Source: Methanobrevibacter sp. (GTDB lineage Archaea > Methanobacteriota > Methanobacteria > Methanobacteriales > Methanobacteriaceae). Taken from it: a DNA stretch of 64,000 nt. The translations under genes were made by a program, and so were the position numbers. Shown piece after piece: positions 9,238 through 19,732 of the stretch (the first letter of the stretch is position 1; the number at the start of each line of letters is the position of its first letter). Under the pieces are notes generated by a model that worked only from the letters and a program-made list of their open reading frames with translations, was not told the DNA's origin and did no database searches. The DNA lies in assembly GCF_030539875.1 (NCBI RefSeq), contig NZ_JAUNXI010000001.1, positions 114,640 to 178,639 of the forward strand, given 5' to 3'.

Positions 9238-11325
9238 ATGAATAAGAAATGTTTCGTGATTATATTGATTCTGTGTGCATTAGTTTCATTAAATTTCTGT
9301 GCCGCTCACGAAATTGATAATTCAACAGAGATTATTGCTCAGCAGGACAATTCTACCGGAATTCTTGAAAGCAGTAATGCTGAGATTCTGTCTGCATCAG
9401 ATAAGCCGAATACTTATATTGATGCTGTAAGCAATACTACATTTGACGTGGTCGGCGAGTATTTCAAAGTGAAATTGTCTGATGGGAATAACAAATCAAT
9501 TTCTAATGTTAAGGTGGTATTTACAGTAAATGGAGTCAGTTATACTAAAAATACTGATTCCAAAGGTATTGCTTCACTTCAAATTAGACTGGCTGATGGT
9601 TCATATAAGATTACTTCAAAATTCGCTGGTAATTCCATGTATAAGGCGTCATCATACACAACTAAGATTACTATGAATAATACTCGTGTTGTTGAAAGCG
9701 GTTTGACCAACGCCGAGATTCAAAATATTATTGATAATGCTAAAGTAAACAATATCATTTTGTTTAAAGGAGCCAGCTATTCAGATATTAATCTTGTAAT
9801 CACTAAAAGTTTGACTCTACTTTCCAATGTTAATACTGTGTTAAAATCTACTTCAAATTCCCCAGTCATTACTATTAAAGGAAAAAATGCTTCTTTAACT
9901 TCCGTTAAAGGCTTTAACATACAGGGTAATGGTGATGGTGTCAAAGTAGATGGATCAGATTATGTGACTATTATTAAAAATGACATTACAACCAGAGGCA
10001 GCGGGATTGTTGCATCAAATGTAAAATATCTAAATATTACCAAAAATAATATTGTTAAGAATGGCAAATGCGGAATAATCCTCTCTTCAGCCAACAACTC
10101 TTATATTGTTAATAATAAGATCACAAATAATGGTGAAAACGGTATTGTTTTGACAAAATCCAACATGATTTATATTCATGAAAATACTGTTTCAAATAAT
10201 GTTCGAAACGGCATTCTTCTAACTAATAAGTATAACGGATTCAGTCATAAGACAGGTCCTCAAAATGTATTTATTACCAAGAATACTGTCAATAAAAATA
10301 AATGGGACGGTATTTCAGTGGATTTTGCAGGAGATAATATAAATATTAGGGGAAATACTATAGATTCAAATGCGGATAATGGAATTTCTCTTAATAAAAT
10401 CGGACATAACAACATTCAGTCCAATGTTATTACCAACAATTATGTGGGCATAAAATTCGCTGAAGAATATGCAAAACCTAAAAACCAGAAAATTGAATAT
10501 AATGCAATTTATGGCAGCTCTCATGTTGAAATTGAAGCTAAAGAGACATATGCTACTGAAAATGGTGAAAAGTTAACTGTTGGTGATAATTGGTATACTG
10601 ACAATGGATTGCTATGTCCTAAAATCAGTACAAATAATTTAAAGTTTACTGTAACACAAATTGGTAAAAACCAATTTCAGGCATCATTTGTTGATTCAAA
10701 AGGAAATATTGCAACCTTGCTTCCTGATAGGGTTTTAACTTATAAGACTAATGACGGCAAAACATTTTCTGTCACAATAAGTGGAGGTATTGGAACGTTC
10801 ACTGTAGATGCAAAAGATGCCGACATTATTAAGGCCACTGTAGACCGCAGTAGTAGAAAAAATGTTTTTGATTCAAAAACACCTTCTTCTGCTCCAATCA
10901 ACGGCCAATCTCCAACATATAATCTGCCAAGTATTCCTCAATATGGTTTATTTGAAGATATTGGAAATGGAGGAGGTTCTGGAGATGGCAACGGTCAAGG
11001 ATCAAACGGCAATGCCAATAGAGGTAACGAATCTTCACATCAGTCTAGTGACAATGCTGGAAATAGTTCCCATAGTCAAAAAATGGAACCGAATGACAGT
11101 CCTGCAAATCAGGTAAATGATGTTTCACAAAGTTATGACTCATTAGATGTGGCACAGGCAAGTGCATCTGAAAGCAGCGGTGCAAATGCAGATTCTGGTT
11201 CTACTGCAAAACAGATTATTATAGATGATGAAATTTTTAAGGTTAAAGGTACATTCTTAATCATTCTGTTAATAATTTTAACAATCGGTTTGTATTACCG
11301 TGATGATATAAAAGATATTATCTAA
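9238..11325 (+). CDS. Adhesin-like right-handed beta-helix surface protein with C-terminal anchor
   Basis: A 695-residue secreted protein. Order: signal peptide (1-23), an Ig-like domain (about 50-145), PbH1 beta-helix repeats (about 170-420) with NNxIxxNGxNGI-type turns, a further domain to about 560, a Gly/Asn/Ser-rich linker (about 570-660) and a C-terminal transmembrane helix with a short charged tail. This is the Methanobrevibacter 'adhesin-like protein' layout, for attachment or glycan contact outside the cell. It has a very strong AAGGAGGTG ribosome site and lies 42 bases after the DUF2149 gene, so it probably belongs to the ExbB operon. Confidence 0.88.
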   Translation: MNKKCFVIILILCALVSLNFCAAHEIDNSTEIIAQQDNSTGILESSNAEILSASDKPNTYIDAVSNTTFDVVGEYFKVKLSDGNNKSISNVKVVFTVNGVSYTKNTDSKGIASLQIRLADGSYKITSKFAGNSMYKASSYTTKITMNNTRVVESGLTNAEIQNIIDNAKVNNIILFKGASYSDINLVITKSLTLLSNVNTVLKSTSNSPVITIKGKNASLTSVKGFNIQGNGDGVKVDGSDYVTIIKNDITTRGSGIVASNVKYLNITKNNIVKNGKCGIILSSANNSYIVNNKITNNGENGIVLTKSNMIYIHENTVSNNVRNGILLTNKYNGFSHKTGPQNVFITKNTVNKNKWDGISVDFAGDNINIRGNTIDSNADNGISLNKIGHNNIQSNVITNNYVGIKFAEEYAKPKNQKIEYNAIYGSSHVEIEAKETYATENGEKLTVGDNWYTDNGLLCPKISTNNLKFTVTQIGKNQFQASFVDSKGNIATLLPDRVLTYKTNDGKTFSVTISGGIGTFTVDAKDADIIKATVDRSSRKNVFDSKTPSSAPINGQSPTYNLPSIPQYGLFEDIGNGGGSGDGNGQGSNGNANRGNESSHQSSDNAGNSSHSQKMEPNDSPANQVNDVSQSYDSLDVAQASASESSGANADSGSTAKQIIIDDEIFKVKGTFLIILLIILTIGLYYRDDIKDII

Positions 11326-11403
11326 ACTTTAAAAACTTTTTTTCTTTTTTTTTTAAATTCAATTATTGTTCTTTAAGATAAAAAAGAGCAGGCACACGAT
11401 TTT

Positions 11404-11446
11404 TCTTTAAAATAAAAAAAGAAGATAAATATTGGCTATTTATCTT
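11404..11446 (-). terminator. Terminator of the minus-strand adhesin gene
   Basis: Perfect 10-base stem (AAGATAAATA 11422-11431 with TATTTATCTT 11437-11446), loop of 5, followed on the minus strand by a T-rich run. The stem overlaps the stop codon of the gene at 11436. Confidence 0.65.
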
Positions 11447-13016
11447 TTGAATTTTGTTTTTTGTAACCTATAATCAATGCTAAAAATATGATTATCAGAC
11501 AAATTATTACATATATTAATTTCGGAGACTGGGATTTGGAAACTGATTGTGTTTCATTTAATTCATATGCCTTTTCGTCTTCTCCAGCAGAAGCGGTTGA
11601 ATTAATATATATCTGATTATCTGATTGTATTTTATTGCTGGTCGCATTAGGTAGAGCTATTTTTATATTATCCAATTTGCTGTTTGAATTGTTTAAATCA
11701 AAGTTTTCAACAGGTTTGTTGTTATTCGGATTTTGATTTTCATTATTTTCCTGATTTTTATTGTTTTTAATGTTTTCTAGATAATTCTCAGGGAAATAAT
11801 CCTTAATTAAATCATTATATCTATTTAATAAATTCAGATTCAGTTCATTTAATAAATTAGATTTTGAAGTATGGCTTACTTTAATTCTTGAAGTTACGTT
11901 GTTCGGATCATTCACTCTGTAGTCATTAGGGTTTTCATCTCCCCAGTCATTGTTGTTAAAGTTAGGATATAAGTTTTCCGCATGTCTCCATTTTATAAAG
12001 ACTTCCATACCTTTAGGGGCGGAGTTATTTGTAATTAAATTATTATTGACATTTATATAGGTTTTTGCCTTATACATTGGCTCCTGTATATAAAATGAAC
12101 CTCCTGTTTCACCTCCGCTGTTATTAACAATAATGGAGTTTTCAAGGTTTAAATTACCGGAAACCATTACCGCTCCTCCATTAGTTCCAGCAGTATTGTT
12201 CATAAATATGCATCTGTTAATGTGTGATGTGCCGGACCAGCTATAATATGCCCCTCCCCATTCATCAGCATGATTATACATAAAAATACAATCTTCAACA
12301 TGGCCGTATCCATAAATACTGACTCTTATAGCGCCACCGTCTCTGCAAGCAGTATTATTTATAAAAACACTATTGTAAATATCTGAATTGGCATAACAGG
12401 TAGTTACTGCTCCTCCATCATGGTCTGCATGATTATTGATAAATAACGAATTATTTACAAATAGGTATGCTTTCTGATTAGCAGTTCCGTAGTTGGATAT
12501 TGCTCCGGCATTGGTGTTGTTAAGTGCAGTATTGTTGATGAAATTACAATAATCTACATAAACATGACCGGTTTCTATGGAGATTGCACCTCCAAAATTA
12601 TGGGTTAATCCATTAATAAATGTTAAATTTTTAAAAGTAACATATGTAGAGTCATTGTTTATTAAAAAAATACTGGATTTTCTATCGCCATCAATTATGA
12701 TGTCTGATGGTTTCCCGTTTCCGTGAATTGTTATGTTTTTGGTGATTGTCACGTTATGAATATGGTAAGTTCCTGGATTGATAACAATTTTATCGCCATT
12801 TTTTGCATTAATAATTTTATTTTTCAATTCCAAAGATGCGTCATCTGTTTCATCATCGGAATTTGTTTTTAAAATATTTAAGTCATCTTGAATACTTAAA
12901 AGATTTTCATCGCTAATACCGGTTAAATCATCGTCTGTGGCACTAACTGCTGTGACTGAAACTAGCATAATTACAAATACAATCATTAAGAATATCTTGG
13001 ATTTAATTTTTTTCAC
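11436..13016 (-). CDS. Adhesin-like beta-helix surface protein, membrane anchored
   Basis: A 526-residue protein on the minus strand. It has a signal peptide (1-26), a beta-helix region (about 70-350) with repeated HADxxGGAxxxxG and NNTAGTNGGAV turns, a coil-rich Asn/Lys linker (about 380-490) and a C-terminal transmembrane helix with a KKQNSKDK tail. A GGAGG site precedes the start. It is convergent with the adhesin at 9238 and divergent from the one at 13582. Function is inferred as surface binding; no catalytic residues are evident. Confidence 0.87.
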   Translation of the reverse strand: MKKIKSKIFLMIVFVIMLVSVTAVSATDDDLTGISDENLLSIQDDLNILKTNSDDETDDASLELKNKIINAKNGDKIVINPGTYHIHNVTITKNITIHGNGKPSDIIIDGDRKSSIFLINNDSTYVTFKNLTFINGLTHNFGGAISIETGHVYVDYCNFINNTALNNTNAGAISNYGTANQKAYLFVNNSLFINNHADHDGGAVTTCYANSDIYNSVFINNTACRDGGAIRVSIYGYGHVEDCIFMYNHADEWGGAYYSWSGTSHINRCIFMNNTAGTNGGAVMVSGNLNLENSIIVNNSGGETGGSFYIQEPMYKAKTYINVNNNLITNNSAPKGMEVFIKWRHAENLYPNFNNNDWGDENPNDYRVNDPNNVTSRIKVSHTSKSNLLNELNLNLLNRYNDLIKDYFPENYLENIKNNKNQENNENQNPNNNKPVENFDLNNSNSKLDNIKIALPNATSNKIQSDNQIYINSTASAGEDEKAYELNETQSVSKSQSPKLIYVIICLIIIFLALIIGYKKQNSKDK

Positions 13017-13581
13017 CTCCTTAATTTTCTTAAATCAAATGATTTTGTAATTTAATGTTTATATTTCAATATATAATAAACTTTATGTCGTAAAAATATA
13101 ATTTTTATTAATATTTTTTTTATAATGATTTATTATGGGATTTATTAGTTTTGGTGTAGTAAAATATGAATTGTGTTGTTAAAAATCATGCATTGATGAT
13201 TTAAACTATTTAATTCAATTTTTTTTCATTTTACTAAATATTTATTATTTTTATTGTTGTGAATCTCTTTTCATATTAATTATTTTGCTTTATAATTATT
13301 TATATAATTAAATTTAAATTAAAATATCTTTATTTATTTTTCAACGAATTTATATATGTGCATATATGAATAAATCTTATTTTAATTTATTTTATTAAAT
13401 TTAAACTAATATTAATTATTTTTAATTTTGGCGATAAATAATAATCTTTATATTACATATCGATATAAAATATTAATTATACTTATATTCAAATAAAAGT
13501 GATTGGTTTTTTTCTTAAAATTTTATTTCAATATAGTATAAGTTTCAATAATTTAATAAATGGAGAAAATGGAGAATAATT
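13017..13581. promoter_or_regulatory. Divergent promoter region between two adhesin genes
   Basis: 565 bases, extremely AT-rich, separating divergent adhesin genes. Several TATA-like elements are present, for example TTTATATATG near 13348 and CTTTATATTAC near 13446, so the exact start sites cannot be chosen by eye. A GGAGAAAATGGAG ribosome site lies just upstream of ATG 13582. No RNA gene was seen. The long leader of the plus-strand gene may carry regulation. Confidence 0.45.
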
Positions 13582-15384
13582 ATGAAGAATAAAAAGATAA
13601 TCATGTCTCTTTTATTAGTTGTTCTTGTCGCATTATCATTAGGTGTTGTTTCTGCAGAAGACCCTGCAGATTCTGCTGCTGATAATCCTGCTATTGAGGT
13701 TAGCGGAAATAGTATTACACCTCCAACAACTGACGCTGCAGGTGTTCAAGAGGCTGTTAATAGTGCAATTTCAGGAGATACTATTTTATTAGGAGACAAA
13801 ACATATGATTTTGCTGATGCAACTGTAACCGTAAATCAAAAAGATAAACTTACTTTTAAAGGTGATGGCGTAAGTACCACTATTAAAGGTCATGGTGAAG
13901 GAAAAGGATTGTTCCATATAACTGAAAGTGCAAACGTTACTTTTATAGGTATCAAGTTCATTGACACAAACCCTAAAAACAATATTGTATATGGTGGTTC
14001 AATTAATGGTAATGGTATTAACTTCGATGGTATAGGTTCATCAAAGGGTACTGTAGATAACTGTTCTTTTAAAGACTTCAATCAGGCTGTCGTTGTTAAC
14101 AAATGTAATAATGTAACTGTTAAAAACAGTAATTTTACTGGCGGTATCGCAACCAAACTTATTAACGACCCTACTGTAAATAAAGAATCTGGTTCCAAAA
14201 TGATTAGTGTAGGCGGATCTTTCTATCTCAAAGTTATTAACAACACATTCGATGGTCGTGTACTTGATGCAATTTCAATTGCAAAAGGTAGTGGAGACGC
14301 TTCAATTATAGGAAACACTTTCAAAAATAATGCTTATTCCATTTACTTCGGAGGAGCATCTACTGAAGGTACTTACATCTATGATAACACATTTATTAAA
14401 TGTGGTCAATTTGAATTAGATAATGGTACTGTTTGGGGCGAATTCCCTGTAATCAGTATTCAAAAAGCATCTGAAGGTGTTTTCTTCAACAATAACACTT
14501 TCTATGTTGTAAACAATAATCTATTAATCGCTGCTGAATCAAGCAATCCTTCTCACGGAGCTCCAAGTACTTTAGGTAACATTAACGTAACTAATAATAA
14601 AATTATCAAAGCTGAAGGAGAAGATGTTATTGGTCGTTCAGTAACTTTAATACACATTTTAAGCAGATCAGGAGACCTTAATCCTAAAGCTCCTATCACT
14701 ATAACTAACAACACTTTCTTTGCAGGTGTCAGACCTCTCGTAATTTGGTATAATGATTGGGGTAATGAAGATGGGGAAATTGTAATTCCTCAAGCTCCTG
14801 AACCAATACCTATTCCAGAACATGTTGCAACCGATATTGCAGCTTCTAACTTAAATGTTTATGCAGGAAATAATGGTGTTCTCAAACTCACTTTAAAAGA
14901 TGTAAATGGAAATGCTGTTGCTAATAAAATGGTGACTATTGTTATTGATGGTGTAACCAAAACTGCAACTACTGATGATAATGGTATTGCAACTTTAAAT
15001 GTAAAATATGCTTCTTCTGGAACTCATTACGCTACAATGGTTTTCACTGGTGATGCTAACTACACCGGAGCTACTAAAACAGTTAAGATTAGTGTGCTTA
15101 AAAAAGCAACTGCTTTAACCACTGCTAAGAAAACATTTAAAGTTAAAGCTAAAACTAAAAAAGTAACTGCAACTCTTAAATCCGGTAAAACTGTTCTCAA
15201 AAATAAAAAAGTTACTTTAAAAGTTAATGGTAAAACCTATACTGCTAAAACCAATGCTAAAGGTGTTGCTACTTTCAGCATTAAATTAGCTAAAAAAGGA
15301 ACATTTAATGCATATTATAAGTTTGCTGGAGATGGAGCTTACAAAGCAATAAGCAAAAAGAATACTATTGTTATTAAAAAATAG
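13582..15384 (+). CDS. Adhesin-like beta-helix protein with two C-terminal Ig-like domains
   Basis: A 600-residue secreted protein: signal peptide ending VVSA (residues 1-25), beta-helix (about 55-400), and two Ig-like (Big-type) domains (about 410-505 and 506-600) with the recurrent NGKTYTAKTNAKGVATFSIKL pattern shortened in each copy. There is no C-terminal membrane helix, so attachment must be non-covalent, perhaps through the very Lys-rich last domain binding the anionic wall. Codon use leans to A/T-ending common codons more uniformly than in the neighbouring adhesins, which suggests a highly expressed gene; that is an impression, not a calculation. Confidence 0.87.
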   Translation: MKNKKIIMSLLLVVLVALSLGVVSAEDPADSAADNPAIEVSGNSITPPTTDAAGVQEAVNSAISGDTILLGDKTYDFADATVTVNQKDKLTFKGDGVSTTIKGHGEGKGLFHITESANVTFIGIKFIDTNPKNNIVYGGSINGNGINFDGIGSSKGTVDNCSFKDFNQAVVVNKCNNVTVKNSNFTGGIATKLINDPTVNKESGSKMISVGGSFYLKVINNTFDGRVLDAISIAKGSGDASIIGNTFKNNAYSIYFGGASTEGTYIYDNTFIKCGQFELDNGTVWGEFPVISIQKASEGVFFNNNTFYVVNNNLLIAAESSNPSHGAPSTLGNINVTNNKIIKAEGEDVIGRSVTLIHILSRSGDLNPKAPITITNNTFFAGVRPLVIWYNDWGNEDGEIVIPQAPEPIPIPEHVATDIAASNLNVYAGNNGVLKLTLKDVNGNAVANKMVTIVIDGVTKTATTDDNGIATLNVKYASSGTHYATMVFTGDANYTGATKTVKISVLKKATALTTAKKTFKVKAKTKKVTATLKSGKTVLKNKKVTLKVNGKTYTAKTNAKGVATFSIKLAKKGTFNAYYKFAGDGAYKAISKKNTIVIKK

Positions 15385-15418
15385 AATGTAATATTCTATT
15401 TTTCCTTTTTTCTTTTTT
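15377..15418 (+). terminator. Hairpin plus T-run terminator
   Basis: An 11-base perfect stem (AAAAATAGAAT 15377-15387, ATTCTATTTTT 15393-15403) over a 5-base loop, followed by T-rich sequence. It overlaps the end of the adhesin gene at 13582. Confidence 0.65.
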
Positions 15419-15479
15419 TAGTAATTTTTTTCATTTATTTGTTGGTTATTTTTAAATTGATTATTTTGGAGGGTCTGAA

Positions 15480-18400
15480 ATAAAAAAATTTAAATTATTA
15501 TTTTTATTCATGCTAATTTTTTCAATATTATTTTTGCTAGGCACTGTTAATGCAGAAGATGCAAACAGCACAGTGCCATTAACAAATGACAGTTTTGAAT
15601 CTATTCAAAATCTGATTAATAATGCTAATTCTGGAGATTCTATTTATTTGGAGAATAAAACTTACCAAAGTACCGGATCTCCTATAATTGTCAATAAATC
15701 GATTAACATTTATGGTGTTGATTCTTCTAAAACAATTTTAAATGCAAATAATAAATCAAGTATTTTCATTATACCTAAAAATGTCAATGTCAGCATTAAG
15801 GGATTGACTCTTACTAAAGGTTATAATCTCACAGAAGGCGGTGCCATTTACAATTTAGGTATATTGGCTATAGAGGATTCCATAATTTCTAATAATTATG
15901 CCGAAACAGGTGCGATACACAGTGGCGGCAGTGCTAAATTAACTATTTCAAATTCGCTATTTGATAAAAATGGAGGCAGTTTTGGAGCGGCTGTTGATAA
16001 TTATTTAGGGGAGCTTAAAATTTTCAGCACTGTTTTTACAAATAACTCTTGTCATGAGGGAGGTGCAATCTACAACAGATTCGGTAATTTTTTAGTTAAT
16101 AATTGTACATTTATTGACAATTCAGCTGTTAGGGGAGGCGGAATTTATAATAACAGGGGAATTCTTGTTGTTCATAATTCAAGGTTCCTGTCTAACAATG
16201 CATCTGATTTGGGCGGAGGTATTAAAAGTTGGGGTGCATGTGAAGTGTATAACTCAACAATTACAAATAACGCCGCAAAACAAGGCGGGGGAATTTATGT
16301 ATCCGAATTCACATTAATTGCTGAAAACTGCTTAATTGAGAATAACTGCGCTGATTTAGGCGGAGGAATAAATGTTGATGCCAAGGCCACTGCAATTATT
16401 AAAAACCTGACTATTGTAAATAATTCTGCTTATCGTGGTGGAGGCATTGATTTAACAATTGGGTCTCTTAATTTACAGAATTCTGTTGTAAGTAATAATT
16501 CTGCTCAGACTCATGGAGGAGGAATCTATTTTGCATTACTAAACTCTATTGTTCAAAATTCAGTAATTGATAATAACTCCGCAAAATTAGGTGGAGGACT
16601 TTATATTAATGGATTTAGGGGTGTTGTTGTAAATATCACAAACATAACTCTTAATAATAATTCTGCTTTTAAAGGTGGGGCAATTTATAATACTGGAACA
16701 ATAAATCTTGAAACAAGCGTTTTAAAATCAAATCATGCTGATTATGCAGGGGGAGTGATTTATAATGAGCTTAATTGCAGTGTTAAAAAATCTCAGCTAA
16801 TATCAAACAGTGCTGATGATATGGGAGGAGCTGTTTTTAATAAATTTAATATTGTGATTGATGAAGTTATTTTTAATTCAAATAATGCTTATGCAGGCGG
16901 TGCAATTTATAATGAACGTAACTGCAAGGTCAAAAATTCTAAATTAATTTCAAATCGCGCTGAAACGTCTGGAGGAGCAATCTTTAATAAATTTAATATT
17001 GTGGTCGACAATGATATTTTTAATTTAAATGATGCTCATAATGGCGGTGCGATTTATAATGATCTTAATTGCAGTGTCATGAACTCCCAATTTAGTAAAA
17101 ACAATGGCCATTTCGGAGGAGCTATTCACAACCGTGATTTAAATATTGTCAAAAACTCAATATTTGATTCTAATAAGGCATTTCAGGCAGCTGCTGTTTA
17201 TTCATCTGGAGACTTGGCCATTGACGGTTCTCAATTTATTAAAAATTTTGTCACTCATAATTCAGGGGTACTGATGCTTCATAAAGGAAATGTAACTATT
17301 TCAAATTCATTATTCAAATCTAATTATAATGCAGATGAAGGGGGATGTATTTTTAACATCCGTGCAAATGTGTTGGTTGAAAACTCTCAATTTATTTCAA
17401 ATAGTGCAAGAAGCTATGGTGCAGCTATTGACAATGAAGGTAAATTAACAATTAAAAACTCATTGTTTGATAAAAATACTGCATATGGTGCCGGAGCTAT
17501 AGACAATGCCGGTGAATTAACCCTCATTAAATCTAACTTTACAAATAATGCCGCAACAAAAAATGGTGGTGCTATTGACAGTAAAGGCAGAATGACAATT
17601 ACCGGTTCAATTTTCAATGGCAATATTGCAGGAGGTAATGGCGGAGCAATAATGATTAGGGATAATGCTTCAATCGCTTATTCAGGCATTTATAATAATG
17701 CCGATGTGAATGGATGTGCTATTTTCAATAACGGTGTTGAAAATGTATCTCTTTTAAATAATTGGTGGGGATGCAACAATCCTAATTTTGAGAATTTATT
17801 AAACAATAATGTTCCTGACAATTTTAATTGGATAATAATGTGTTTTACAAGTAAAAATCAATTGGTTCAATATAAAAATGCTGTTTTGATTGTTGATTTT
17901 AAAATTAAAAATAAAAACGGCACTATTTCTAAAATTGATTCTCCATGGATGTTGCCTATTTTTAAAGTAAAATTATCCGCAGGAAAAGTTGAAAACATTG
18001 TTAACGGGTCTAAAGCAATATCAGTGTATATTCCATTAATTACGACTATTTCATCTAAAATTGATGGTCAAAGTATCACTTTAAAAATTGCACCAACTAA
18101 CAAACGGATAATCGGCAATAAGGATATTGTTATGGATTATAATGGAAAAACAACATTTAAAGTTCGTGTAATAGGAACTGATGGAAAAATTGCAGGAAAA
18201 AATGTGGCTGTCGTAATGAAAATTTCCGGTAAAAAATACATTGCCAAAACAGATAAGAATGGATGGGCATCGAAAACATTCAGCCTACTTCCAGGAAGCT
18301 ATAAAATCACTGCGACCTATAAGGGATACAGTGTTAAAAATTCAATAACTGTCAAAAAAGTTTTAAAAGCCAAAAGCGCCACTAAAAAACGCTCAAAAAA

Positions 18401-18614
18401 GATAAAATATTCGGCTACATTAAAAACAAGTAATGGAAAACCTATTGCCGGTAAAAAAGTCACTTTTAAAATTAAAGGTAAAACTTACATGGCCAAGACA
18501 AATAAGTATGGGATTGCTAATGTCAAGTTTATTAATTTGAAAGTGGGAAAATATTCAGTTCTTGTTAAATATGTGAATTCATATGTTAAAACAAAATTGA
18601 AGGTAAAACGATAA
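15480..18614 (+). CDS. Large adhesin-like beta-helix protein with apparent ATA start
   Basis: About 1044 residues if read from ATA 15480, or 1035 codons from the first ATG at 15510. The ribosome site GGAGGG (15468-15473) sits 6 bases before the ATA and 37 before the ATG. Reading from ATA gives a complete signal peptide with a basic KKFK head and a TVNA cleavage site; the ATG product lacks the basic head. The body is a long Pmp-like beta-helix with about twenty GGA/GGG-containing rungs (GGAIYN repeated), then two Lys-rich Ig-like domains (about 870-1044). No membrane anchor. A surface adhesin by analogy. Confidence 0.82.
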   Translation: MKKFKLLFLFMLIFSILFLLGTVNAEDANSTVPLTNDSFESIQNLINNANSGDSIYLENKTYQSTGSPIIVNKSINIYGVDSSKTILNANNKSSIFIIPKNVNVSIKGLTLTKGYNLTEGGAIYNLGILAIEDSIISNNYAETGAIHSGGSAKLTISNSLFDKNGGSFGAAVDNYLGELKIFSTVFTNNSCHEGGAIYNRFGNFLVNNCTFIDNSAVRGGGIYNNRGILVVHNSRFLSNNASDLGGGIKSWGACEVYNSTITNNAAKQGGGIYVSEFTLIAENCLIENNCADLGGGINVDAKATAIIKNLTIVNNSAYRGGGIDLTIGSLNLQNSVVSNNSAQTHGGGIYFALLNSIVQNSVIDNNSAKLGGGLYINGFRGVVVNITNITLNNNSAFKGGAIYNTGTINLETSVLKSNHADYAGGVIYNELNCSVKKSQLISNSADDMGGAVFNKFNIVIDEVIFNSNNAYAGGAIYNERNCKVKNSKLISNRAETSGGAIFNKFNIVVDNDIFNLNDAHNGGAIYNDLNCSVMNSQFSKNNGHFGGAIHNRDLNIVKNSIFDSNKAFQAAAVYSSGDLAIDGSQFIKNFVTHNSGVLMLHKGNVTISNSLFKSNYNADEGGCIFNIRANVLVENSQFISNSARSYGAAIDNEGKLTIKNSLFDKNTAYGAGAIDNAGELTLIKSNFTNNAATKNGGAIDSKGRMTITGSIFNGNIAGGNGGAIMIRDNASIAYSGIYNNADVNGCAIFNNGVENVSLLNNWWGCNNPNFENLLNNNVPDNFNWIIMCFTSKNQLVQYKNAVLIVDFKIKNKNGTISKIDSPWMLPIFKVKLSAGKVENIVNGSKAISVYIPLITTISSKIDGQSITLKIAPTNKRIIGNKDIVMDYNGKTTFKVRVIGTDGKIAGKNVAVVMKISGKKYIAKTDKNGWASKTFSLLPGSYKITATYKGYSVKNSITVKKVLKAKSATKKRSKKIKYSATLKTSNGKPIAGKKVTFKIKGKTYMAKTNKYGIANVKFINLKVGKYSVLVKYVNSYVKTKLKVKR

Positions 18615-18622
18615 AGTTTTCA

Positions 18623-18660
18623 TTAAAGGTGAGTGAAATTTTTCACATCACTTTTAATTT
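18623..18660 (+). terminator. Imperfect hairpin terminator
   Basis: An imperfect inverted repeat (TTAAAGGTGAGTGAAA paired with TTTCACATCACTTTTAA) just after the adhesin stop, ending in a short T-rich run. Weaker than the other terminators in the island. Confidence 0.4.
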
Positions 18661-18784
18661 TCAATGAGAACCAATATTCAAATCAGATTTCAAAAATTGA
18701 ATTTAACTGCTCTTTTTTAAAAATTAAATCAAATATATTAAATATGTCGATAGGTATAGTAATATATATTGATTGGAGGAAAAT

Positions 18785-19732
18785 ATGAAGTTTAATAAAA
18801 TTTTAATGATATTTTTATTAATATTGGTTGGACTGCTTTGTATAAGTTCAGTTTCAGCTTCTGAAGATGAAAATATTTATGCAGAGGATTTGTCAAGTTC
18901 TGAAATATCTTCTATTGATGAATCTAGTTTAAAAGATGTTGAACCGACTTCTGAAAAACTAACGGCTGGTGAAAACTCTGGTGTATCTAATGTTATAGTT
19001 GTTGAGGAAGTTGAAAAAAATCACAATGAAATGAATGATCCTACAATACAGGTGGCAATTGATAATGCAAAGGCAGGAGACACAATTGTTATTAACGGAG
19101 AAAGCTATGTTCACTGTCATTTCATTGTCAATAAAAAACTGAATATAATAAGCAATGTCGGAACAACAATGGAGCCATGCGGTAGCAGCGCAGTATCTGG
19201 TTATAGGGGCATTTTCTATATTACTCCTGAAGCCAGCGGAACTGTAATCAGCGGTTTTAATATAGTAAATGATGTTTCCGATAATGATTATGGGATTCTT
19301 GTAAGGGGAGCATCAGATGTTACAATTAAAGACTGTAGCTTTTCTAATAGTGGACGTTATTCCGATGCAATCAGAGCAGAAAATACAAACAGAATTCTTA
19401 TTCAAAATGTAACCATATCCCATGTCACAAACGGAATTAAAATTGTAAATTCACAAAATGTTAAAGTTAAGAATTCTCTGATTGATGATTCAAAATATTG
19501 TATTAACATTATTGACTCATCTAAAGCAGATTTAATTTCTAACAATATTACAAATAATTTCATTGCAGGAATTGCCATTTCAGGCTCAAGTAATAATATT
19601 AACATTCATTCTAACAATATTTCTGAAGGCAATATTGGAATCAATATGACTGCAGCCAAGTATGTTTATATCTTAAACAATTATATTGGATTTAACAAAA
19701 GATATGGTGTTTATACTAACTGCAATAACTAA
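18785..19732 (+). CDS. Adhesin-like protein, 5' part of a frameshifted gene
   Basis: 315 residues: signal peptide (1-25, ending VSA), a Ser/Glu-rich stretch, then beta-helix rungs from about residue 85 to the end, cut off in mid-rung after GVYTNCNN. Start chosen at ATG 18785 because GGAGG (18775-18779) precedes it; an upstream TTG at 18773 overlaps that site. The next frame continues the same beta-helix without a gap (TKMEIKGNFINQ...), so this is the front of one long gene broken at about 19725-19735. As read it would release a short secreted beta-helix fragment with no anchor. Confidence 0.75.
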   Translation: MKFNKILMIFLLILVGLLCISSVSASEDENIYAEDLSSSEISSIDESSLKDVEPTSEKLTAGENSGVSNVIVVEEVEKNHNEMNDPTIQVAIDNAKAGDTIVINGESYVHCHFIVNKKLNIISNVGTTMEPCGSSAVSGYRGIFYITPEASGTVISGFNIVNDVSDNDYGILVRGASDVTIKDCSFSNSGRYSDAIRAENTNRILIQNVTISHVTNGIKIVNSQNVKVKNSLIDDSKYCINIIDSSKADLISNNITNNFIAGIAISGSSNNINIHSNNISEGNIGINMTAAKYVYILNNYIGFNKRYGVYTNCNN

